Positions 1-6,422 of a stretch of 64,000 bases of DNA are shown here, piece by piece. The stretch lies in IMG/VR virus record IMGVR_UViG_3300008448_000046, positions 1 to 64,000 of that record; one strand, 5' to 3'. Positions within the stretch are counted from its first letter, which is position 1, and each line of letters begins with the position of its first letter. Under the pieces are notes generated by a model, which searched no databases, had not been told where the DNA came from, and worked only from the letters and a program-made list of their open reading frames with translations. The DNA is from a virus. The translations under genes were made by a program, and so were the position numbers.

Positions 1-284
1 AGCTTATTGTATGCAGGCTCGTTCCTACGTTCTTGAATTAGATCAATTAGATAATTTTTACCTGACTGTATTTTTCTCTGTATTTTTCTACCTCGCTCTA
101 CCTTACTGCGACGTTCTGCTCTTTTATCAGGATCAGGACCTGAAGGTGTTGGTGCAGGCGCACTAGGACTTGGTGTAGGTGTAGCTGGTGGTGTTAGTGG
201 AGTAGGCACCACAATAGGGCTTCCAGGACTAGCGGGTACATAACTAGTAGGACCAGCTTCAGCGATAAGATCAGAAATTCTCAT
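1..284 (-). CDS. Proline-rich phage protein, N-terminal part only
   Basis: Open reading frame on the minus strand starting at the ATG at 284-282 and running off the left edge without a stop, so about 94 residues are visible. It starts MRISDLIAEAG. Residues about 13-50 are a low-complexity linker rich in Pro, Thr, Ser and Ala (runs such as PTPLTPPATPTPSPSAPAP). A strongly basic segment with KRAERRSKVERGRK follows, then a helical-looking stretch. The short N-terminal peptide, disordered linker and basic region suggest a virion or DNA-associated protein, but I do not recognise the family. An A/T-rich stretch with AATAAATA lies only 8 bases upstream of the ATG, which is close for a promoter. The open frame is clear; the function is unknown. 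Confidence 0.6.
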   Translation of the reverse strand, partial: MRISDLIAEAGPTSYVPASPGSPIVVPTPLTPPATPTPSPSAPAPTPSGPDPDKRAERRSKVERGRKIQRKIQSGKNYLIDLIQERRNEPAYNK

Positions 285-776
285 GATATTTTATTTATTT
301 AGAATGATTTAAGATGAACTGCGTTCATCTGCTCTTCGCTAACGCTCGAGCTTTTCTTTATTTAATGATATAATTAGAAGTTATCACGTATGTGATAACT
401 GTTTAAAATTCATGTAGATTGTTTAGGTCAAACGGAACCTCCTACAGGTTCCAATTTTCATGTGAGTTGCCCCAGCCATACGTGGAAGTAGGTGTTTTTA
501 CCGTGTACTAATGGGCTCTGACCTTTCCCAACCTACGTCGATACGCTTAAAAAGCGCCTTAGACCTCGTTCCTAGTGTCTAAGTTTTTATAGCACGGTTT
601 TTCGTATGCTAACATTCATACTATATCAATGCGTTGGGCATATGGTTCGAACCCTCTGACTCGCTTCCAATTTTTCAGGATAGTGGATTAACTCCACGGG
701 AGTGCATCAATATGTTACGTGTCCGATTTCTTACGTCGGTTTTTCCACAGCGGTATTACAAACTGGCCCGCTAACC
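285..776. other. Gene-free region with many hairpins, possible structured RNA
   Basis: No convincing coding frame lies on either strand in this 492-base gap, the longest gene-free stretch in the window. Base composition is near 40-50% G+C in the middle (about half G/C at 481-540), above the A/T-rich surroundings. Perfect inverted repeats are dense: 312-318/324-330; 379-387/392-400 (9 bp, 4-base loop); 434-440/446-452; 488-493/531-536; 544-548/552-556; 558-564/577-583, followed on the plus strand by five T; 691-695/699-703; 749-753/768-772. A T-arm-like word (GGTTCGAACC) occurs at 643-652, but its flanks do not form a tRNA stem. This is compatible with a structured non-coding RNA or an origin or packaging-type site. 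Strand and class are undecided. Confidence 0.5.
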
Positions 777-1238
777 TTAAGTGTTAGATGATTTTAAATT
801 GTGTTCTAGAAGAGCCTGTCTAAGCGATGGTGAACTGCCTACACGTACATTGATTATGCCATTATAGTAGTCGTCAGTTTCGAGAACTCTACGATCAAAT
901 TGTTCTCTTGCTTCAATATAACTACATTCTGACTTGCTTTTACAGTAAAAGAGAATTTCTCTGAGAAAGCGATCAGGACCTAATGTTGTAACATCTTGAT
1001 TGAGCCTGTCGTTTGAGCCATAGTATTTTTGCCAATCGGAGTCTATTTTTGACTTAATGCGTTTCTTTTTTTTAGTACCGTTTTTAAGTGTTACTGTTTT
1101 ATAGCTAGTTTTACTGAATTTTGCCAGTTTTTTGCCTATATATTTTCTGCCTGTAGCTGTATTAGTGATAAGATACACGAATCCCACACAGTCTTCAGGC
1201 AATTCTGTAACAAGTTGATTTTGATAATACCATGACAT
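777..1238 (-). CDS. GIY-YIG-like endonuclease family protein
   Basis: A 153-residue protein. The ATG at 1238 is preferred over the in-frame TTG one codon upstream. Near residue 20 it has GFVYLITNTATGRKYIGKK, matching the two strands of the GIY-YIG nuclease fold (here FVY and YIG). Downstream are the spaced Arg/Glu positions expected of the family (SYIEAREQF) and a YYNGIINVRVG segment near the C terminus. A lysine-rich insert (KNGTKKKKRIK) could contact DNA. Close relatives in marine T4-like phages are often labelled Seg-like homing endonucleases, though a structural or repair role is possible. It follows the 46/47 operon with an 8-base gap from the small gene upstream. No intron or interrupted gene is visible nearby, so homing activity is inferred, not shown. 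Confidence 0.75.
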   Translation of the reverse strand: MSWYYQNQLVTELPEDCVGFVYLITNTATGRKYIGKKLAKFSKTSYKTVTLKNGTKKKKRIKSKIDSDWQKYYGSNDRLNQDVTTLGPDRFLREILFYCKSKSECSYIEAREQFDRRVLETDDYYNGIINVRVGSSPSLRQALLEHNLKSSNT

Positions 1239-1246
1239 CAACTTGT

Positions 1247-1492
1247 TTATGCCTCGTCGTCTTGTTTGTCCTGTAAAAGTGATTGTTTGTATTTTGGTGA
1301 TTTAATTTTTGGTTTGTTTTTTCTTACTTCGCCTATTTCTACTCGTCTAATTGTAGCTAATCTTCTAATTTCAGATAGCAGTGCCCTAGCTTCAATGCCT
1401 GAAGTATGCGTCTGTTTAGTTTCCCAACGCTGATTCGCCTCAAAATATTTTATAAAGGTTCTAATTATTTGTTCGTGAATATCACTAGTCAT
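1247..1492 (-). CDS. Small basic conserved phage protein
   Basis: An 81-residue protein whose ATG lies 8 bases inside the end of gene 46 (overlap 1485-1492), so it is probably translationally coupled. The N-terminal half looks alpha-helical (IIRTFIKYFEANQRWETK), followed by a second helix with the pattern ARALLSEIRRLATIRRVEIGEVRK. The C-terminal third is very basic (KNKPKIKSPKYKQ). Similar short proteins sit beside 46/47 in other marine T4-like phages. The charge and two-helix layout hint at nucleic-acid binding, but no named domain can be assigned. Real gene likely; function unknown. Confidence 0.7.
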   Translation of the reverse strand: MTSDIHEQIIRTFIKYFEANQRWETKQTHTSGIEARALLSEIRRLATIRRVEIGEVRKNKPKIKSPKYKQSLLQDKQDDEA

Positions 1493-3266
1493 TTAAAATC
1501 TCTAAATCTGAAGAATAAGATGTGAACCCGTTTTCTTTAATAACTTTTAAAACATTGTTTACACGCCCTACTAACTCATCCTTATGACTGATTAGATAGA
1601 TGTTTTTATTACGTTCCCTAGCCATCTTCTTTAAGACGCCAAGAGCATTTTCAACACCTATTGCATCTAGACCGTTGTCAATAAGTTCATCAACAAATAA
1701 CAGATTAATATTCTGATATAAGCTTTCCCATACATCTCGGAAGCTCCAACTTAGGCCTAGTATAAGTCTATTTCGTTCGCCTCTACTTAAATTATCAAAA
1801 TCTAAATCTTGACCTAGTTGTGTAATTTCTACATTTAAGTCATTTAAGAATGTTACTTGATGCGGTAAGCCCATTTTGTCTAAGTAGAACGACAACCTGT
1901 TGTTTAGATAAGCTAAATTCTGATCTATAATTTTTTTACGAATAAAAGAATCTTTGTTAGTCAGTAATTTTAACAGAAACTCTTGGTGCTCTTTAAGATT
2001 ATTCAAGACGTTTATTTGATCCCAAGTAATTTCTTGTAAGGCAGTATTTTTTAAATCTTCAATTTGTTCAGTATAGGGATCAGTCTCCTGTTGTCTTTTA
2101 CCTAAAGATTCTATTAAACTTTCAAGATTGTTTTGATGTTTAAGTGCTTCTTCAATAGTATCGTAAAAAGTTGAAGGTCTGCCGTTAATATCACCTATCT
2201 CTTCAAGTTCTTTTACAGTCTGTGCATAATTGTTAGATACACTTTCTAAGTAAGTACACGCATCTTCTAGATTTTTTTCTGCTAAAATTTTCATTTCGTC
2301 ATGCTTGTGATCTTGCAGCATTTGTTCGCATGATGGACATTTATGATCTTTAAGTTTTTCTACTTCTTTTTCATATTTTTTAACAGTCTTATCTGCCTGT
2401 ATAATTGCAGTTTCTAGCGTAGCCTTTTCTTTGTTTAAACTTTTTATTTTTGCTGCCAGTTCGTCATAACTTTTTAATTTTGCATGTTGCTCTAGTTCTT
2501 TTTCTATATCAACTGACTGTAGTTCAACAATTTTTTCAGCTAGTTTAAGACAATCAATCTCTCTTTGATTATGCCAAGCTGACTTTCTAGTCTCTAACCC
2601 AGCAATGCTTTGTTCAATTTTTTCGTTTGACTTTTTTGCAGCTTCAATGTTTGCGTTTTCTTGCTGCACTTGTTCTTTAGTTTCTCGTATCTGCTCTTTT
2701 AGCGACTCTGCTTTTTCACTTAGAAGAGTTATACCTAATAGTTGCTCAATAATTGATCTCTGATCATTAGCTCGCATACTTAAAAACGGCTCAGTGTAGG
2801 TATTAAGAGCTACAATATGTTTAAACATATCGTGACTCATACCTAAAAGATCGTCTAAATCTTTTTGCGTTTCGCGCATATCTCCTTGAGCGTCGTCGGT
2901 TTCATCGCCTTCTTGTTCTACATCGTTGATATAAAACTTTAAGATATTAGGTTTACGTCCTCGTTCAATCCTATAATCTATTCCATCTTTTTCAAAAGAC
3001 AGGGTAACTAACATATTCTTATTGTTAATTTTATTAATTAGATTGTCTTTTTTAATATTTGTCAATGCTTGACCAAATAATGCATAGCTTAAGGCGTTGA
3101 CAATAGTAGTTTTACCAGTTCCGTTGCGACTGCCACCATCGTCGCCGCCCATGTCTAGATTTTCGCCTAGTACAAGTGTTAATTGCTCTCGTTCAAAATC
3201 TACAGCTTGGGTTTGATTACCCACACTCATAAAATTTTTAACAGTTAGATTTTTTATTTTAATCAT
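1485..3266 (-). CDS. 46: Recombination endonuclease subunit gp46 (Rad50/SbcC-like ATPase)
   Basis: A 593-residue SMC-type ATPase, close to the T4 gp46 length. The N-terminal ATP-binding lobe holds the Walker A motif SRNGTGKTT (about 46-54). A long coiled-coil arm follows, broken by the zinc hook CPSC at 310-313, then the returning coil. The C-terminal lobe carries the ABC signature NLSRGERNR, Walker B LLFVDELID and the H-loop LISHKDE. With gp47 it should form the Mre11/Rad50-like complex that resects DNA ends for recombination-dependent replication and host DNA breakdown. Its ATG overlaps the stop of gene 47 (ATGA), so the two subunits are translationally coupled in the 55-47-46 operon. Confidence 0.96.
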   Translation of the reverse strand: MIKIKNLTVKNFMSVGNQTQAVDFEREQLTLVLGENLDMGGDDGGSRNGTGKTTIVNALSYALFGQALTNIKKDNLINKINNKNMLVTLSFEKDGIDYRIERGRKPNILKFYINDVEQEGDETDDAQGDMRETQKDLDDLLGMSHDMFKHIVALNTYTEPFLSMRANDQRSIIEQLLGITLLSEKAESLKEQIRETKEQVQQENANIEAAKKSNEKIEQSIAGLETRKSAWHNQREIDCLKLAEKIVELQSVDIEKELEQHAKLKSYDELAAKIKSLNKEKATLETAIIQADKTVKKYEKEVEKLKDHKCPSCEQMLQDHKHDEMKILAEKNLEDACTYLESVSNNYAQTVKELEEIGDINGRPSTFYDTIEEALKHQNNLESLIESLGKRQQETDPYTEQIEDLKNTALQEITWDQINVLNNLKEHQEFLLKLLTNKDSFIRKKIIDQNLAYLNNRLSFYLDKMGLPHQVTFLNDLNVEITQLGQDLDFDNLSRGERNRLILGLSWSFRDVWESLYQNINLLFVDELIDNGLDAIGVENALGVLKKMARERNKNIYLISHKDELVGRVNNVLKVIKENGFTSYSSDLEILND

Positions 3267-4276
3267 AGATTATTGTAGATTGATAGTAAAACTTTTGAAT
3301 CATATGTCTCGCTTTCTATGTTTACTAGTTGACTGGACACTATTTGATCTACTGATTCAAATGCTCGAATATCAATATTGGTATTGATTTCAATTTCTTT
3401 CTTTTCGGGAATTAGAGTAAGTTCTCTAATGTCATAATCGCCCATAAATTTTTCTTTAATAAAACTAGCTTCTTCGTAGCTGATGTCAATGTCTAAGCTA
3501 ACACGAAGATGTGCTTTAGGTAGTATAATATCTTCTGCACGATCAATCAAGTCACTAAGCTTAGTAGTTCTAAATGTAGGTTGCCCTGGCCATGTATGGT
3601 ATTCAGGTTGCTTACCCCATTCAAGTACCATCATTCCACGATCGTCGTCCCAGTTATCTGCGTAATTGTGCGGGAATGCATTGCCAATATAAATCATATT
3701 CTTTTGTTGCTGACGTTTATGAAAATGTCCGCTGAATCCTAATTCATAGTTTTGAAAATCGCTTAATTTAATGTCTCCGTGGTCCGGCATCTGCACCATG
3801 GCATTCATAAAAAACGTCGGCAATTCAAAGTGGCCAAAGATGTATTTGCCCCCTGACTTGCCAATAGTTTTCCATTCATCGCCTACTAACCACGGACACA
3901 TTGTTACATCACCTATGGTTACTGGTTTGTGTACAACTGTAATACCAGGAATGTACTTTCCAAATTCTACACTATGTATATCCCGTTTATCTTTGTAATA
4001 AAGATCGTGATTACCAGGAAAAAAATAAAATTGATCAAAAGCTTGGCCCAGTTTTTCAAGGGCTCTAAGGCTATAATCCATCGTAGTGATATTAAGACTG
4101 TTGCGATTATGATGCCAATCGCCGAGAAAAATTCCAGTATCACAGCCTTCCTCCTTTGCTTTAGTAATATACCAGTCTACAAAATCTTCGCAGTCTTGAT
4201 TGTGTATGCTGCTATTTGATTTTAACCCAAAATGTATGTCAGTGAAACACGCTGCTTTCTTAAACAGGTTAGTCAT
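3263..4276 (-). CDS. 47: Recombination endonuclease subunit gp47 (Mre11/SbcD-like nuclease)
   Basis: A 337-residue metallophosphoesterase, taking the ATG at 4276, which overlaps the end of gene 55 by 8 bases. A longer frame to 4309 exists, but its extra residues lie entirely inside gene 55 and do not resemble the family. Metal-binding motifs appear in the Mre11 order: FTDIHFG (DxH, residues 12-18), GDWHHNR, FPGNHDLY, GHFELP and GHFHKRQ (GHxH). The C-terminal third would cap the nuclease and bind gp46. It is the nuclease partner of the neighbouring ATPase. The order 55-47-46 on one transcript is usual for T4-like phages. Confidence 0.96.
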   Translation of the reverse strand: MTNLFKKAACFTDIHFGLKSNSSIHNQDCEDFVDWYITKAKEEGCDTGIFLGDWHHNRNSLNITTMDYSLRALEKLGQAFDQFYFFPGNHDLYYKDKRDIHSVEFGKYIPGITVVHKPVTIGDVTMCPWLVGDEWKTIGKSGGKYIFGHFELPTFFMNAMVQMPDHGDIKLSDFQNYELGFSGHFHKRQQQKNMIYIGNAFPHNYADNWDDDRGMMVLEWGKQPEYHTWPGQPTFRTTKLSDLIDRAEDIILPKAHLRVSLDIDISYEEASFIKEKFMGDYDIRELTLIPEKKEIEINTNIDIRAFESVDQIVSSQLVNIESETYDSKVLLSIYNNL

Positions 4277-5096
4277 CGTACCCCTCGTTTCGCTTTGAAG
4301 CAGCAGCATACTCTGCCTGCCCCGTTCTAGTATAACTAGGATTCATTCCGTTTATTTCCAGTATGTCGTCTCTAATACTTTGATTTCTTTTTTCAATATT
4401 GATTATTCGAACGAAGCTATTAGTAACAGCAGCAGTGAAATAAGCAAAAGGATTATCTGACTTTGACTCATCGAATTGTAGTCCTATCTGTGTTAGTTGT
4501 AAAATAGCCTGTCCGCGCATTTCATCGTTGTATGTATAACCTCTAACATTACCTCGTGTGGCGTAACGTTCGCAAAGTTTAATATACATTCGGGCTAGGG
4601 TATTTGTTATTTGTCCATGATCCTTACTGAACTTTCCTTTTTCTAGATCGCCCTTCCAGTGGCTTTTTCCTACACACACTAGTATGTCGTTTTCGTCAAA
4701 TTTCCAGTGTTGGAATGGAGGAAAGTTTACTTTGTCCCTGCCATCAGCAGTTGTTTTAGGATTCTTTTTTCTAGTGGCATTTAATGGAATATGATCGTAA
4801 GTCATGATTCTAAAAACCAAATCAGTTTTCAGAATTTTTTTGTAATCAACTTCGCAGTCGGCTTGTTTTACTTTTTCCTTGGCAGCTTTACGTCGTTCAT
4901 ATTCTATTTGACCAAGTCTTTTCGCTTGGTTACGTTTAGCTTCTGCGATTGTTCGAATATTAATTTTGTCAACATGCGGTAAAATTATATCATATCTGTG
5001 ATATTCTGGTTTAGAATAGCTGGAATATGTATTTTTTGATTTGTGTATTTCGTCTAATAAGTCTTTATTGTTAAGATAATTGATTTTTACGGTCAT
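4269..5096 (-). CDS. 55: Late-transcription sigma factor gp55
   Basis: A 275-residue protein matching the T4-like gp55 family, which directs host RNA polymerase to late promoters with the sliding clamp and gp33-type co-activator. The conserved sigma region-2-like part lies at about 170-245: a helix ARMYIKLCERYATRGN, then YTYNDEMRGQAILQ, a DNPFAYFTAAVTNSF segment and a basic end. The N-terminal part is charged and helical (AKRNQAKRLGQIEYERRKAAKEK). It is the first gene of the 55-47-46 operon, read from the strong promoter at 5117-5145, and its likely targets (nATAAATA boxes) occur in this window. It is longer than T4 gp55 (185 aa), mostly through an N-terminal extension, as in marine relatives. 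Confidence 0.9.
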   Translation of the reverse strand: MTVKINYLNNKDLLDEIHKSKNTYSSYSKPEYHRYDIILPHVDKINIRTIAEAKRNQAKRLGQIEYERRKAAKEKVKQADCEVDYKKILKTDLVFRIMTYDHIPLNATRKKNPKTTADGRDKVNFPPFQHWKFDENDILVCVGKSHWKGDLEKGKFSKDHGQITNTLARMYIKLCERYATRGNVRGYTYNDEMRGQAILQLTQIGLQFDESKSDNPFAYFTAAVTNSFVRIINIEKRNQSIRDDILEINGMNPSYTRTGQAEYAAASKRNEGYDD

Positions 5097-5116
5097 TATG
5101 AATCCTTTGTTGTAAA

Positions 5117-5145
5117 ATTATAAACTATGCACTTAATTTTGTCAA
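5117..5145 (-). promoter_or_regulatory. Consensus sigma-70-type early promoter for 55-47-46
   Basis: On the minus strand TTGACA (5145-5140) and TATAAT (5122-5117) are separated by exactly 17 bases, a perfect match to the bacterial housekeeping promoter. The start of transcription would fall near 5110, just upstream of gene 55. Its -35 box shares two bases with the oppositely directed late box at 5144-5151. Confidence 0.88.
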
Positions 5146-5151
5146 TAAATA
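5144..5151 (+). promoter_or_regulatory. T4-type late promoter before the tail module
   Basis: AATAAATA on the plus strand, one base from the T4 late consensus TATAAATA, 20 bases upstream of the gp48 start and followed by a clear ribosome site (AAGGAG at 5158-5163). It should be recognised by gp55-bound polymerase. It overlaps the -35 box of the divergent early promoter. Confidence 0.7.
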
Positions 5152-5171
5152 ATGGACAAGGAGAACGTCGA

Positions 5172-6122
5172 ATGCCAACAAATTTTGATCCGGCATCAAT
5201 TGCAAGAACTGCCGGTACAACTGCAAGAACTATTGGGTCCGGTATTTCTGCTGGACTCGGACTAGCTGCTAACTTAGGCGCAGCACTTAACAACATATCC
5301 GACCCACAAAAGCTACTATCAAGTCTTCGAAGTATAGGATTACCACCAGGTGGAAATATCCTAGGATCGTTTGGCGGAGCAAGTGCTAGCTTTAGTGATG
5401 GACAAGACTGGCGTGTTCGTCTTAGCCTACCGCCAGGTACATTTTTTGATAAAAGTCCGGTACTGAAACCGTTAATTGATGCTGGCGGGCTAATTTTTCC
5501 TTATACTCCTAGTATAACAATGTCCGGTGCTGCCAGTTACGGCGATCAATCTCCAGTGCATCAAAACTTTGGATTTTTTGCATATGAAAATTCAAAGGTT
5601 GATCAGATATCTATTCAAGGTACATTCTATTCCGAAGATGGCGTACAGGCAGCGTATTGGCTTGCTGTGGTACATTTTTTACGGAGTGCTACAAAAATGT
5701 TTTCAGGACAGAGTGAAAATGCTGGTAATCCTCCTGTAATTTTAAAGCTTAATGGCTATGGAGATTACGTATTTAAGAATATTCCTGTGGTGGTAAAAAG
5801 TTTTCAAATAGGATTACCTGCCGATGTTAACTACATTACTACAAAAGTAGGAGCCCCGGGCTCCCAAACAAGCTCAAGACCTTCGTTGTCAATTCCTGGA
5901 CTACAAAATAATATAGTTGGCGGAGCCTTTGGAGCACCACCTCTTCCTTCTAGTTCTTCTTTAACTAATCAAGGTCCTCCGATGGGAACAACACATGTTC
6001 CTACTAAGAGTGAGATAACAATAACTCTACAACCTGTTTACAGTAGAGAAACTGTTAGACAATTTAGTTTACAAAAATTTGTTAACGGTGAATATGTTAA
6101 TAACCCTGTAGGATTCGTATAA
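5172..6122 (+). CDS. 48: Baseplate tail-tube cap protein gp48-like
   Basis: A 316-residue protein starting at MPTNFDPAS; the ATG at 5172 follows AAGGAG at the right spacing, whereas the frame upstream lies in the promoter. The N-terminal 70 residues are rich in Ala, Gly and Ser. The middle carries DWRVRLSLPPGTFF, FPYTPSITMSG and FGFFAYENSKVDQISIQG, the layout of tail-tube-initiator proteins. The C terminus has KSEITITLQPVYSRETVR. In T4, gp48 sits on top of the hub and starts polymerisation of the tail tube. The position as first gene of the block 48-53-hub-5-25-6 supports the call. Confusion with the related gp54 is the main alternative. Confidence 0.82.
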   Translation: MPTNFDPASIARTAGTTARTIGSGISAGLGLAANLGAALNNISDPQKLLSSLRSIGLPPGGNILGSFGGASASFSDGQDWRVRLSLPPGTFFDKSPVLKPLIDAGGLIFPYTPSITMSGAASYGDQSPVHQNFGFFAYENSKVDQISIQGTFYSEDGVQAAYWLAVVHFLRSATKMFSGQSENAGNPPVILKLNGYGDYVFKNIPVVVKSFQIGLPADVNYITTKVGAPGSQTSSRPSLSIPGLQNNIVGGAFGAPPLPSSSSLTNQGPPMGTTHVPTKSEITITLQPVYSRETVRQFSLQKFVNGEYVNNPVGFV

Positions 6123-6421
6123 TGGCCAAATATTCTACTACCAGTCCTTGGTTTACTACATCGTTTACTAATGGTTATTTAGATTTACTAGCAATACGTC
6201 CAGTAAGTGCCGAACCCGATGACTTTCTTTATACCATTGAAAGTCAATATACACACCGACCAGATTTATTAGCTTATGACCTATACGGCACTCCAAGATT
6301 GTGGTGGGTCTTTATACAAAGAAATTTAGATATTTTACAAGACCCTATATTTGATTTTACTCCAGGAAAACAAATTTATATACCTAAAGGGTCAAGTTTA
6401 AAAGCAGTGTTAGGAGTATAA
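6122..6421 (+). CDS. 53: Baseplate wedge protein gp53-like
   Basis: A 99-residue protein whose ATG overlaps the last base of the gp48 stop. It contains the gp53 family core: YTIESQYTHRPDLLAYDLYGT, then PRLWWVFIQRNLD and a closing IYIPKGS, which resembles a LysM-like fold. T4 gp53 (about 196 aa) is roughly twice as long, so this is the short form seen in marine T4-like phages. gp53 helps clamp neighbouring wedges around the hub. The order directly after gp48 fits. Confidence 0.82.
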   Translation: MAKYSTTSPWFTTSFTNGYLDLLAIRPVSAEPDDFLYTIESQYTHRPDLLAYDLYGTPRLWWVFIQRNLDILQDPIFDFTPGKQIYIPKGSSLKAVLGV

Positions 6422-6422
6422 T

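Noticed and set aside
379-400. Terminator at the 9-bp hairpin
   Set aside because: The stem is perfect but no T run follows on either strand.
421-452. Promoter TTGACC plus TTTAAA on the minus strand
   Set aside because: The -10 match is poor and spacing is 18; too weak beside the perfect promoters elsewhere.
633-672. Possible tRNA or tmRNA end (GGTTCGAACC and TTCCA)
   Set aside because: The T-loop word is present, but the 5-bp T stem does not form on either strand and no matching acceptor or anticodon arm was found.
285-1238. Group I intron carrying the GIY-YIG gene
   Set aside because: No recognisable P7 or other intron core motif was found and no interrupted gene is visible on both sides.
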